Positions 35,272 to 44,292 of a stretch of DNA of 61,698 bases are shown piece by piece. The DNA comes from Candidatus Pseudelusimicrobium marinum. Its GTDB lineage: Bacteria; Elusimicrobiota; Elusimicrobia; Elusimicrobiales; Elusimicrobiaceae. Made by a program: the position numbers and the translations under genes. Position 1 is the first letter of the stretch, and each line of letters opens with the position of its first letter. The notes below the pieces were generated by a model that was not told where the DNA came from, ran no database searches, and saw nothing but the letters and a program-made list of their open reading frames with translations. The DNA lies in contig JABHZW010000026.1 in the NCBI GenBank assembly GCA_018656005.1, positions 1-61,698 of the forward strand, written 5' to 3'.

Positions 35272-36359
35272 GCAAGAATATTTTTGAAAATTTATTTGTG
35301 TTAGAAATCGCAAATAATCACTGGGGATGTGTAGATAGAGGAGTAAAAATTATTAAGGATTTTGCTAAAGTTATTCGCTTTAATAATGTTAAGGCTGCGA
35401 TAAAAATCCAGATAAGAGATGTTGATAACTTTATACACAAAGATTTCCACAATAGTAAGGATATAAGATACATCAAAAAAACAATGGATACAAAATTGTC
35501 TAAAGAAAGCTATGCAAAATTAGTGGAAACAATTAAAGAAAATAGTTGTATAACAATGGCTACCCCTTTTGATGAAAAATCCGTACACGATTGTGTGGAT
35601 TTGGGTATAGAACTTATAAAAATCGCCAGTTCCGATATTAACGATTGGGTTTTAATCGAAGAAATTGCAAAAACAAAAAAACCTGTAATAGTTTCAACCG
35701 GCGGTTCTTCACTAAAAGATATTGATGATTTGGTAAAGTTTTTCCAAAATAGAAGCATACCACTTGCAATAAACCATTGTGTGTCTATATATCCTTCGCA
35801 AAAGCACGAACTTGATTTGAATCAAATAGACTTTTTAAAACAAAGATATCCAGACCATGTAATTGGCTATTCCACCCACGAATACGATGAAGGAGTAGAG
35901 CTTCCTATAATGATGGCTTATGCCAAAGGTGCAAGAACTTTTGAGCGACATGTGGATATAGATTATGACAAAGATTCTGGCAAATGTGTAAGTCCATATT
36001 GTTCCAATCCAGAAAATTTGGATAAATGGGTAAAAGCATATAAAAAAGCTGTAGAAATTTGTGGTAGTGTTGGGGAACAAAGAAGAATTATTCCTAAAAA
36101 AGAAACAAAATATCTTGATGCTTTAGTTCGTGGTGTTTATGCCAAAAAGAATTTGAAAAAGGGCGATAAAATTACCGAAGAAGATGTTTATTTAGCAGTG
36201 CCACTTCAAAAAGGTCAAATATCCTGCAGAGAACTTATGGCAGGCGAAGTGCTACTTAAAGAAATTAAAAAAGATAAACAAATTAATATCGACGATATAG
36301 ATAGTCCATATGCAAAAAACAAAGAACTTCAAGAAATAATTTATAAAAGAGGTATATAA
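35268..36359 (+). CDS. NeuB/SpsE-like ulosonate synthase with C-terminal SAF domain
   Basis: 363 residues. Residues 1-about 270 form the PEP-condensing TIM barrel (FVLEIANNHWGCVDRGVKII, CITMATPFDEKSV, ELIKIASSDINDWVLIEEIA, VIVSTGGSS, HVIGYSTHEY, ARTFERHVDID). The C-terminal SAF/antifreeze-like domain spans about 290-355 (KGDKITEEDVYLAVP). The usual partners NeuC or a UDP-sugar epimerase are missing. The acceptor aldehyde is unknown; its product could be activated by the KdsB-like enzyme. It shares ATGA with the kinase gene. Confidence 0.82.
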   Translation: MSKNIFENLFVLEIANNHWGCVDRGVKIIKDFAKVIRFNNVKAAIKIQIRDVDNFIHKDFHNSKDIRYIKKTMDTKLSKESYAKLVETIKENSCITMATPFDEKSVHDCVDLGIELIKIASSDINDWVLIEEIAKTKKPVIVSTGGSSLKDIDDLVKFFQNRSIPLAINHCVSIYPSQKHELDLNQIDFLKQRYPDHVIGYSTHEYDEGVELPIMMAYAKGARTFERHVDIDYDKDSGKCVSPYCSNPENLDKWVKAYKKAVEICGSVGEQRRIIPKKETKYLDALVRGVYAKKNLKKGDKITEEDVYLAVPLQKGQISCRELMAGEVLLKEIKKDKQINIDDIDSPYAKNKELQEIIYKRGI

Positions 36360-36360
36360 C

Positions 36361-38136
36361 TTGATAAAAGTTTCAGACTATATAGCAAAAAGAATAACTG
36401 CACTTGGCGTAAAGGATATTTTTATGATATCCGGTGGCGGTGCAATGCATTTAAACGACTCTTTTGGAAAACAAAAGGGTTTAAATTATATTTGTAATCA
36501 CAACGAGCAGGCAACTGCAATTTCTGCCGAAGGTTATGCTCGTGTTAAAGGCAAAATGGCTGTTGTTAATGTAACAACAGGGCCAGGTGGTATAAATTGT
36601 TTAAACGGTGTTTTCGGACAATATACAGATAGTGTGCCTGTATTATATATTTCTGGACAGGTAAAGTTTGAAACTACTATTTATCATAATCCAAAAGTTA
36701 AAATTCGGCAGATAGGCGATCAAGAGGCCGATATCGTAAGCATTGTTAAACCGATAGTAAAGTATGCAAAAATTGTAAAGAATGCTTACGATATCGGCAA
36801 AGTTTTAGACGAGGCGATATATCATGCAAACATAGGACGAAAAGGACCAGTGTGGATAGATGTACCTATGAATATTCAAGGTGCGATGATAGATGAGAAA
36901 AAATTAAAAAGATTTGTGCTACCAAAAGCCAAGAAAGAAGATTATAAAATTTCGCAAGTAATTTCTGCACTTAAAAAAGCCAAACGACCAATAGTTGTGG
37001 CGGGTAATGGTATAAATGTTTCAGGTGCTAGGGCAGAGCTTAAAAAGTTTTTAACAAAATTTAATTTACCGGTACTAACAACATTTAACGGGCTTGATAT
37101 TATTGAAGATGCTAATAAAAATTACATTGGTAGAATAGGAACTGTTGGGCAAAGAGCAGGAAATTTTGCACTTCAAAATGCAGATGTAATTTTATTTTTA
37201 GGTACAAGAAATAATATCCGTCAGATTAGCTATAATTGGGAAAATTTTACTAGCAGAGCAAAAACAAAAATAGCGGTAGATATCGACGGGGCAGAACTTA
37301 ATAAGCATACCCTAAAACTAGATGTTAAAATACAGGCAGATGCTTTAAAGTTTTTACAAAATATCAATAAAAAAACTGCGGTTAAATGTTCAAATGAATG
37401 GTTAAAATGGTGTCAGGTAAGAAAAATAAAATATGACCCTTCAAAAGTATATCCAACTGGTACAAAAAATAAACTTAATGCTTATTATTTTGTTTCTCGC
37501 TTAACAGAACATATGAAAGATAAAGATGTTATGGTAGCTGCAAATGCTAGTGCATGTGTATGTGCATTTCAAAATGCGAAAATAAAAAAACAGCAAAGAG
37601 TTTTTTGGAATTCTGGTAATGCATCTATGGGATATTGTTTGCCAGCAGTTATTGGTGCGGGGTTTGCTAACAATAAAAAACCAGTTGTGTGTCTTGCAGG
37701 TGAAGGAAGTTTAATGATGAACTTGCAAGAACTCCATACGATAAAACACCATAATTTACCTGTTAAAATTTTTATTTTAAATAATAATGGATATATTTCC
37801 ATAATTCAAACACAGGACAATTTTTTCAAAGGAAGAATGACAGCTTGTACTACAAAAAGTGGAATAAGTTTTCCTAACTTTGAAAAAATTGCAAAAGGCT
37901 TTGAGCTTGATTATTTAAAAATTAACGACCCTAAAAAAATGGATGCACAAATTAAAAAAGCTTTAGCTTTTAAAAAACCAATTGTGTGCGAAGTCGTGTT
38001 AGAAAAAGATTATATTTTTACACCAAAAACATCTTCAAAAAAACTACCAAATGGTAAAATGATTTCCGCTCCGCTAGAGGATATGTACCCATTTTTATCA
38101 AGAAAAGAATTTGACCAAAATATGATAAAGGATTAA
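36361..38136 (+). CDS. ThDP-dependent acetolactate-synthase-like enzyme (YerE-type candidate)
   Basis: 591 residues from a TTG start with AGAGGT about 7 bases upstream. The catalytic Glu is in CNHNEQATAISAEGYAR. The C-terminal ThDP motif reads AGEGSLMMNLQEL...LNNNGY, with Glu instead of the usual Asp in GDG. Whereas IlvB makes acetolactate, YerE of Yersinia adds an acetyl unit from pyruvate to CDP-3,6-dideoxy-4-ketoglucose. The context (rfbFGH upstream, an NAD-dependent reductase directly downstream) favours the YerE-type reaction. An ordinary acetolactate synthase is the alternative. Confidence 0.72.
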   Translation: MIKVSDYIAKRITALGVKDIFMISGGGAMHLNDSFGKQKGLNYICNHNEQATAISAEGYARVKGKMAVVNVTTGPGGINCLNGVFGQYTDSVPVLYISGQVKFETTIYHNPKVKIRQIGDQEADIVSIVKPIVKYAKIVKNAYDIGKVLDEAIYHANIGRKGPVWIDVPMNIQGAMIDEKKLKRFVLPKAKKEDYKISQVISALKKAKRPIVVAGNGINVSGARAELKKFLTKFNLPVLTTFNGLDIIEDANKNYIGRIGTVGQRAGNFALQNADVILFLGTRNNIRQISYNWENFTSRAKTKIAVDIDGAELNKHTLKLDVKIQADALKFLQNINKKTAVKCSNEWLKWCQVRKIKYDPSKVYPTGTKNKLNAYYFVSRLTEHMKDKDVMVAANASACVCAFQNAKIKKQQRVFWNSGNASMGYCLPAVIGAGFANNKKPVVCLAGEGSLMMNLQELHTIKHHNLPVKIFILNNNGYISIIQTQDNFFKGRMTACTTKSGISFPNFEKIAKGFELDYLKINDPKKMDAQIKKALAFKKPIVCEVVLEKDYIFTPKTSSKKLPNGKMISAPLEDMYPFLSRKEFDQNMIKD

Positions 38137-38137
38137 T

Positions 38138-39061
38138 ATGAACTTAAATATTTTAATAACAGGTGCTGGTGGTTTTATAGGAAAAAATCTAACCGAACAT
38201 TTTAGTAATGTTGGGTATAATGTGTTTGGGGCTGGTCATAAAGATTTGGAACTTTTAGACGAACAAGCTGTAAAAAGTTATATAGAAAAAAATAAAATAA
38301 ATTTCATTATCCATTGTGCTGCCACTGGTGGTAGTAGATTAACTGGATACGATAAAGATAAAAATGATGTAGTAAATGCCAATTTGCAAATGTTTAAGAA
38401 TTTGCAGAAATGTTTGACATCACAAATGCGTATGATTTCGTTTGGTAGTGGTGCTGAATACGACAAAAGTCGTGGTTTAGCCAAAATCAGCGAAGCTGAT
38501 TTTGGCAAGTTAGTACCACAAGATGATTATGGTTATGCGAAATATTTAATTTCTAAAGAAATAGAGCATGCTGGTAATATTACTTGTTTAAGAATATTTG
38601 GTTTATATGGGAAATACGAGGATTATAGATTTAAATTTATATCTAATGCAATTGTAAAAAATCTTCTAAAAATGCCTATTGTTATTAATCAAAATGTAGT
38701 TTTTGATTATCTATTTTTAGAAGATTTTTTACATATTATAGAAACTTTCATAAAAAATCCTCCCAAACAAAAATGTTTAAACATAACACCAACAGAAAGT
38801 GTAGATTTGGTAAAAATCGCTAATATAATTAATGAGATAAGCGAATTTAAAAGCGAAATTATTGTTAAAAACGAAGGTTTAAATAACGAATATACAGCGA
38901 GTAATAAAAACTTGCTAAAAGAACTTGGTGGTGCTTTTAAATTCGCTACTTACAAGCAAGGCATAGAAAAACTTTACAATTATTATAAAGAAAATTTAGA
39001 CAATTTAGACTTAGAAATTGTCAAACAAGACAAATATATAAAGCATTGCAAAACAAAATAG
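38138..39061 (+). CDS. NAD-dependent epimerase/dehydratase (YerF-like reductase candidate)
   Basis: 307 residues. ILITGAGGFIGKNLTEHF is the Rossmann motif, ISFGSGAEYDKSRG and DDYGYAKYLISKEIE hold the Ser and YxxxK, and YGKYEDYRFKFI follows. It is one base from the ThDP enzyme gene, with AAGGA in the spacer. In yersiniose synthesis the 1-oxoethyl group added by YerE is reduced by YerF, an extended SDR, and this gene would fit. An epimerase is also possible. It ends the main plus-strand sugar operon. Confidence 0.7.
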   Translation: MNLNILITGAGGFIGKNLTEHFSNVGYNVFGAGHKDLELLDEQAVKSYIEKNKINFIIHCAATGGSRLTGYDKDKNDVVNANLQMFKNLQKCLTSQMRMISFGSGAEYDKSRGLAKISEADFGKLVPQDDYGYAKYLISKEIEHAGNITCLRIFGLYGKYEDYRFKFISNAIVKNLLKMPIVINQNVVFDYLFLEDFLHIIETFIKNPPKQKCLNITPTESVDLVKIANIINEISEFKSEIIVKNEGLNNEYTASNKNLLKELGGAFKFATYKQGIEKLYNYYKENLDNLDLEIVKQDKYIKHCKTK

Positions 39062-39078
39062 AGGAGAGAAAGATAAAA

Positions 39079-41451
39079 ATGAATAAATTTAATCCGTTTT
39101 TCATAAACACAAATCTTTGTTTAGACGAAAAAGATATAAAGGATGTTAATTCTTTCAAATCTTCTATTGTAAATAACACAGGTAATTCTTATATAGCTTA
39201 TGCGATGATAAAACTTTTGTATGGTGGATTAATTAAACCAAATGAGATAAGAAACATTTATCAGTACGATTTTAACAATGCAGATAAAGATATTGATTTT
39301 ATAAACAATTCTTGCTCACATGTAATTTTTATTTTGCAGGATCAAATTAGGGTTGAGGAATCTTACGGACTACAACTTCCATTTGAAAAACTCACAAAAT
39401 TTTTAACAAAAATAAAAAAACCGCTACTAATAACAAGTTTAGGTGCAAATGCTTTTCATGGTCAAGAAAATGAACTTCACAAACAGTTAAGCGAAGAACG
39501 CATCAACTTTTTCAAATTTTTATCTGATAAAACAGAAATAATGGGCGTTAGAGGACATTTTACTGTGGAAGTTTTAAATAGGTTGGGTATAAAAAATGCA
39601 GAAGCGGTTGGTTGTCCATCATTTTTTGAATCTGGTAAAAATAGAATCATTGAAAAAGCACCTTTTTCAAACGATTTAAAAGTCGCATTTTCTGGTACTT
39701 TTTTCGAATGCAATATTAAAAACAAAGGTTATATTCTTCAAGATGAAATGGATTTAATTGATTTATTATATTTTAATGGTACAAAAACGAATTTTCCTTA
39801 CGAAATAGATTATAAATCAATATCAAAAAATGGTTATAGGGCTTTTTCTGATATAGAATCTTGGAAAAAACATTTAAAGAAATTTGATCTAACATTTGGT
39901 TGGAGAGTTCATGGAGCTATAGCTAGTTTGAACGCAGGTGTTCCTGCTGTTATTATTAATCCTGATTTTAGAGCGAGAGAAATGACACAATTATTCAAAG
40001 TTCCTTATATGCCTGAACTTGCTAACATGAAAATAAATATAAAAGAAGTGTACGAAAAAGCTGATTATAGTGAAATGAATAAAGTTTACAATACCAATTA
40101 TGACAATTATATAAAATGGCTTTTAAAAAATGGTATTGATATATCAAAAATTCAAACACCAAACAACAATAAGTATATAAAACAACCTGTTCTGACGCTT
40201 AATAAAAATAAAAAAGATATTATACCAATGTTTTCAATACTTCTAACAACATATAACCGACATAAAATGTTTGAAGGATGTTTACAAAGCATATTAAATC
40301 AGACATATAAAAATTTTGAAGTTATCGTTTGTGATAGAGGTTCAAAGCCGTCGGTTAAACCGATAATAAAAAAATATAATGATCCTCGTGTGAGATATTT
40401 CAAATCTAGCCAAGAAATTAATGCAAATGACAGCGGTAATGAGATATTTAAACAAATTAAAGGTGATTATTTTGTTTTTATCGCTGATGACGATGCTTGG
40501 GTGCCAACGACATTGCAAAAAGTTAAAGACGCATTCGAGAAAGATCACAAATACGGAGTAATAAATACTGGTTTAACGCCGTATAGACAGGGGTATAAGA
40601 ATCAAGTAATAAGTAAGAAAGGGAGAAATTGTTTAAATTATAAAGAATTTTCTAAAACATCTAAAGAAGATTTATTAGAAATTAAAGGTAGTGATTTGGC
40701 ACATCACTTTTTTTCTTTGTTTGGAATAGGATCAAAAGAGAAACCAGAAATATATTCTGCGTTTCATTCGTCAGCATTTTTTATGCGTAAATCAGAAATA
40801 GAAAAAGTTTTCGATAAACAAGGTGGTTTGTATGTAAAATCTTTTGGTGATGTTGGTTATTTTGGAGTTGCTTATAATACCATGGTAGGATACATAAATT
40901 TACCGCTAGCTATTATTGGAGTAGATCATATACGAGAAGTGGAACATGTCAATAAATCCACGCGGAAATGGGAAAAAGAGAGAAAATTTATTAAACATTC
41001 TCCGTTGAAAATTGCATCGTTTTTAAATTTATCTGCAGATGCTGCACTTAAGGTTATTTATAGAAATGGAATAGATAAACATTACAAAACTTATTTGCGA
41101 CCAGATTTTTTTAAAAAGCAACTTGAAATGACAGTAAATGGTCCAGTAGATAAAACTTTTTTTAAGGAAATTTTTAATCTCGCACCTTATATAAAAGAAA
41201 TATACAAGGAAGATCCTATATATGTGAAAAATTTGATTATATATTGGATCAAAAGATCTCCTAAAAATGTAGAAAGATATTTTTTTAAACCGATAATTTA
41301 TAAACTTGGTTTGAGAAAACCAAAAGAACAAAGAGTAGTATCAGAATTTTTACCTGATGTGCCATTTCCAGACGGTATGTTATTTAAAGACATTATAGAA
41401 TTTTCAAATTGGCTTCAAACAGAAATGGTAGAAAAAAGATTATATATGTAA
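39079..41451 (+). CDS. Fusion: polysaccharide pyruvyltransferase domain plus GT2 glycosyltransferase
   Basis: 790 residues from the ATG at 39079, chosen because AGGAGAG (39062-39068) lies 10 bases upstream; the frame is open from 39046. Residues about 1-370 match the pyruvyltransferase fold (ITSLGANAFHG, IMGVRGHFTVEVLNRLG, GWRVHGAIASLNAGVPAVI). Residues from about 384 start a GT2 domain: MFSILLTTYNRHKMFEGCLQ, FEVIVCDRGS and YFVFIADDDAWVP. A Lys/aromatic-rich tail follows. It would transfer a sugar and possibly decorate it with pyruvate ketal. The 3' end overlaps the convergent radical SAM gene by 12 bases. Confidence 0.78.
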   Translation: MNKFNPFFINTNLCLDEKDIKDVNSFKSSIVNNTGNSYIAYAMIKLLYGGLIKPNEIRNIYQYDFNNADKDIDFINNSCSHVIFILQDQIRVEESYGLQLPFEKLTKFLTKIKKPLLITSLGANAFHGQENELHKQLSEERINFFKFLSDKTEIMGVRGHFTVEVLNRLGIKNAEAVGCPSFFESGKNRIIEKAPFSNDLKVAFSGTFFECNIKNKGYILQDEMDLIDLLYFNGTKTNFPYEIDYKSISKNGYRAFSDIESWKKHLKKFDLTFGWRVHGAIASLNAGVPAVIINPDFRAREMTQLFKVPYMPELANMKINIKEVYEKADYSEMNKVYNTNYDNYIKWLLKNGIDISKIQTPNNNKYIKQPVLTLNKNKKDIIPMFSILLTTYNRHKMFEGCLQSILNQTYKNFEVIVCDRGSKPSVKPIIKKYNDPRVRYFKSSQEINANDSGNEIFKQIKGDYFVFIADDDAWVPTTLQKVKDAFEKDHKYGVINTGLTPYRQGYKNQVISKKGRNCLNYKEFSKTSKEDLLEIKGSDLAHHFFSLFGIGSKEKPEIYSAFHSSAFFMRKSEIEKVFDKQGGLYVKSFGDVGYFGVAYNTMVGYINLPLAIIGVDHIREVEHVNKSTRKWEKERKFIKHSPLKIASFLNLSADAALKVIYRNGIDKHYKTYLRPDFFKKQLEMTVNGPVDKTFFKEIFNLAPYIKEIYKEDPIYVKNLIIYWIKRSPKNVERYFFKPIIYKLGLRKPKEQRVVSEFLPDVPFPDGMLFKDIIEFSNWLQTEMVEKRLYM

Positions 41452-42480
41452 AAGTTTTTTGATTCGTTCTCTAAACGAATGTTTAGGTAGATTTTTTGTT
41501 TTTATATATTTTGGTGCAAACTTTTTATCTGCAAATTTAGCCATAAGCCCTGCAAAACCCATAGGGCAAGTTTCTTCCTTGCAAATAATAGTAGAAAAAA
41601 TATCATTCGGAAGTTTTTGTGTGTTAAAAATATTAACTTTTGGATCATAACACCAACACATTTTGACAGTGCCATCACCTTGAACTACTAATAAATTTCT
41701 TTCACAATAAAAATCCTTGAAATTTATAGACCCATCTTTTTTGATAGTATTATCGTAGTAATACCAAAGAGATCTATAAAAAGCATTTTCTAGTAATCCA
41801 AGTTTATCTTTCAAATTTTGCGGATATTCACAATCCACTGGTGGCATATTTTTGAATTTTTCTAAATCTTTTTCTGCATAATTTGGATTATAAGAACCAA
41901 AACCAAAAATCTTTTCAACAGCAAAACTTAAAGGTGTTTGTTTAGATGCTTCTAAAAAATCTTTATAAGTTTGTTCAACTATATCCATTTTTTGAGGATG
42001 TGCCATAATTCTTGTATGAGCTATTAAATGATGTAATTTTTTTGTCTTTTCTAAATAATCTTTCGGATTATGACTTTCTAAATGTAGCGATGTTACCATT
42101 GGCACATTTAGTGTTTCGTAGTATTCTACACTTTGGGATAAATTGGTAGTTAAAAGTATGCTCGTGTTTTTACGAGACAAAATTTTTGAAACAACTTCTT
42201 TAAAACTTGGTTGAAGAGTTGGCTCGCCACCAGCTATAATAAAACCGATAAAGTCGCTTGGTTTGGTTATTTCAAAAATTTTGTCTATGGCTGATAACAT
42301 TTTATTAGGGTCAGAAAACTTTTCTTCTATTTTATCTGGGTTGCCATTATCTTCTAAACAATAACTACAGGTTTGGTTGCAAACACTAGTAAATTCTAGG
42401 TGAATTACTAAAACCCGTGTATTTTTAAATAAATTTTCGTCACCCTGTTTAATTAGTTTCATATAAAGACAGTTTATCAT
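41440..42480 (-). CDS. Radical SAM enzyme with C-terminal SPASM-like cysteines
   Basis: 346 residues. The cluster-binding motif is CNQTCSYC (CxxxCxxC), with FIIAGGEPTLQP supplying the GGE SAM site. The C-terminal part has CERNLLVVQGDGTVKMCWC and CKEETCPMG, consistent with an auxiliary SPASM-type [4Fe-4S] site. It is the only minus-strand gene within 23.7-52.8 kb. The substrate is unknown; radical SAM enzymes in glycan clusters can modify sugars or peptides. The ATG at 42480 is preferred because a -10-like TATACC lies 6 bases upstream; MKLIK at 42462 is an alternative start. Confidence 0.8.
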   Translation of the reverse strand: MINCLYMKLIKQGDENLFKNTRVLVIHLEFTSVCNQTCSYCLEDNGNPDKIEEKFSDPNKMLSAIDKIFEITKPSDFIGFIIAGGEPTLQPSFKEVVSKILSRKNTSILLTTNLSQSVEYYETLNVPMVTSLHLESHNPKDYLEKTKKLHHLIAHTRIMAHPQKMDIVEQTYKDFLEASKQTPLSFAVEKIFGFGSYNPNYAEKDLEKFKNMPPVDCEYPQNLKDKLGLLENAFYRSLWYYYDNTIKKDGSINFKDFYCERNLLVVQGDGTVKMCWCYDPKVNIFNTQKLPNDIFSTIICKEETCPMGFAGLMAKFADKKFAPKYIKTKNLPKHSFRERIKKLLHI

Positions 42481-42486
42481 ATTATT

Positions 42487-42492
42487 GGTATA
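42487..42492 (-). promoter_or_regulatory. -10-like hexamer 6 bases before the radical SAM gene
   Basis: TATACC on the minus strand, overlapping by four bases the plus-strand TATAAT serving the ABC exporter. The two ATG codons are separated by only 21 bases. Confidence 0.35.
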
Positions 42493-42494
42493 AT
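42489..42494 (+). promoter_or_regulatory. -10 hexamer 7 bases before the MsbA-like gene
   Basis: TATAAT followed by AGAGTTA and the ATG at 42502. No Shine-Dalgarno sequence is present at a usable distance, so a leaderless transcript is likely. Confidence 0.5.
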
Positions 42495-42501
42495 AGAGTT
42501 A

Positions 42502-44292
42502 ATGAAGAAGATAAAAAAAGTAATAACTACTAATCAATTTGTAATTAATTATAGAAGAATGCTTCCCTATGCAAAGCCATATTGGAAAAGGGCTGTTTTT
42601 GGACTGCTTTTAACTATTCCTGTTGGATCACTAGATGCAGTTATAGCTGTGTTTTTAAAACCATATATGGATAATGTTATGGTAGCTAAAGATGCCAAAT
42701 ATACCTATTATATTCCTTTTGCAATAGTAGGTTTTACTATGTTAAAAGGGTGTTTAGCATATCTTTCTACCTACATCAACACATGGGTCGGTTGTAAAAT
42801 CACTATGGATTTAAAGAAAAAACTTTATGCCAAACTTTTAGATATGGATATTGGTTATTTTGATAAAACATCTTCTGGTCATATACTTTTCAGATATTGC
42901 CAAGATGCTGACATGGCGGCATCTGGACTTATAATGAATCTAAAATCATTTTTCTCTAAATTTTTCTCATCGCTAGCACTCATTGGAGTTTTGTTATGGA
43001 ACTCTTGGCAACTTTCCATAATAGCAATTGGTGTTTTGGTGGTATTAGTTTTCCCAATACAAATTGTAAGAAAAAAAATGAAAGGGGTAGCGACAAAAAC
43101 AGCTAATATTCTAGCAGTGGTAAATACTAATTACAACGAGAGTTTTGCTGGTAATAGATTAGTTACAAGTTATAATCTACAACAATATCAAAAACAAAAA
43201 ACAAAAAATATTTTAGAAGAAGTTTTTGGTCTTCAAATGAAAATGGTTCAATATACAAACTGGCTATCGCCTGTTATGCAGATAATAATATCGTTCGGAC
43301 TTGCAACAGTTATAGGTTATGGTAGTATACTTATAGTGAACGGAACTATAACAAGTGGTAATTTTGTATCTTTCATTGCGGCTCTTTTAATGTTATATAC
43401 CCCGCTTAAAACTATTGGAGATAAGTTTGTGTCGGTACAATATTCATTCTTGGCGATAGAAAGGATTTGGGAACTTTTTGAACTAAATCCAGATGTAAAA
43501 GATAAACCAAATGCTAAAGAACTTACCAAAGTTAAAAAAGGTATAAAGTTAGAACAAATTCGCTTTGAATATGTACCAGGGGTAGAGGTTGTCAAAGGTA
43601 TAGATCTTGAAGTTAAAGTAGGACAAATGGTAGCCATTGTTGGTAACTCTGGCGGAGGAAAAACCACAATAGCACATCTTATACCAAGATTTTATGATGT
43701 AACTAGCGGAACCATAAGAATAGATGGTCACGATATAAGAGATTTAACACAACATTCTTTAAGAGCTAATATTGCTACAGTATTTCAAGATAATTTTTTA
43801 TTTGTAGGAACTATAAAGCAAAATGTTTTACTTGGAAGACCAGATGCTACGGACGAAGAAGTAAAAGAAGCTTTGAAACATGCCTATCTTGAAAAGTTTG
43901 TAGATAGTTTGCCAAATGGTTTAGATACAGAAATTGGAGAAAGAGGGATAATATTATCTGGAGGGCAGAAACAGCGACTTGCTATAGCAAGAGCATTTAT
44001 TAGAAATGCTAGTGTATTAATATTGGACGAAGCTACTAGTGCCTTAGATAATAAAGCAGAAAAAGTGGTTCAAAAAGCGCTTGATGATTTAATGAAAAAC
44101 AAAACAGTACTTGTTGTTGCACATAGATTATCAACGGTTGTAAATGCAGATAAAATAGTGGTAATAGAACAGGGGGAATTATTAGAAGAGGGTTCTCATG
44201 AAGAGCTTTTAGCTAAAGAAAGTGGTACTTATAAAATGCTTTACGAAACACAGTTTGCTGTAAAAACAAGAAAAGAAAATGAAGATAAATAA
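42502..44292 (+). CDS. MsbA-like ABC exporter (lipid A or glycolipid flippase candidate)
   Basis: 596 residues: six membrane helices in 1-about 330 and a nucleotide-binding domain with Walker A GNSGGGKTT, Q-loop in TVFQDNFLFVGTI, signature LSGGQKQRLAIARAF, Walker B VLILDEATSALD and H-loop VVAHRLSTV. The NPDVKDKPNAKEL linker and overall size match MsbA, which flips lipid A-core across the inner membrane. Within this cluster it might instead export a glycolipid or oligosaccharide. It overlaps the following glycosyltransferase by 14 bases. Confidence 0.85.
   Translation: MKKIKKVITTNQFVINYRRMLPYAKPYWKRAVFGLLLTIPVGSLDAVIAVFLKPYMDNVMVAKDAKYTYYIPFAIVGFTMLKGCLAYLSTYINTWVGCKITMDLKKKLYAKLLDMDIGYFDKTSSGHILFRYCQDADMAASGLIMNLKSFFSKFFSSLALIGVLLWNSWQLSIIAIGVLVVLVFPIQIVRKKMKGVATKTANILAVVNTNYNESFAGNRLVTSYNLQQYQKQKTKNILEEVFGLQMKMVQYTNWLSPVMQIIISFGLATVIGYGSILIVNGTITSGNFVSFIAALLMLYTPLKTIGDKFVSVQYSFLAIERIWELFELNPDVKDKPNAKELTKVKKGIKLEQIRFEYVPGVEVVKGIDLEVKVGQMVAIVGNSGGGKTTIAHLIPRFYDVTSGTIRIDGHDIRDLTQHSLRANIATVFQDNFLFVGTIKQNVLLGRPDATDEEVKEALKHAYLEKFVDSLPNGLDTEIGERGIILSGGQKQRLAIARAFIRNASVLILDEATSALDNKAEKVVQKALDDLMKNKTVLVVAHRLSTVVNADKIVVIEQGELLEEGSHEELLAKESGTYKMLYETQFAVKTRKENEDK

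Noticed and set aside
36361-38136. Housekeeping acetolactate synthase ilvB
   Set aside because: No ilvN or branched-chain amino acid gene nearby; flanked by NeuB-like and epimerase genes in a CDP-sugar operon.
41440-41451. 12-base tail-to-tail overlap (similar one at 52782-52793) as a possible regulatory antisense site
   Set aside because: Short convergent overlaps are common in compact genomes and the two sequences are not alike.
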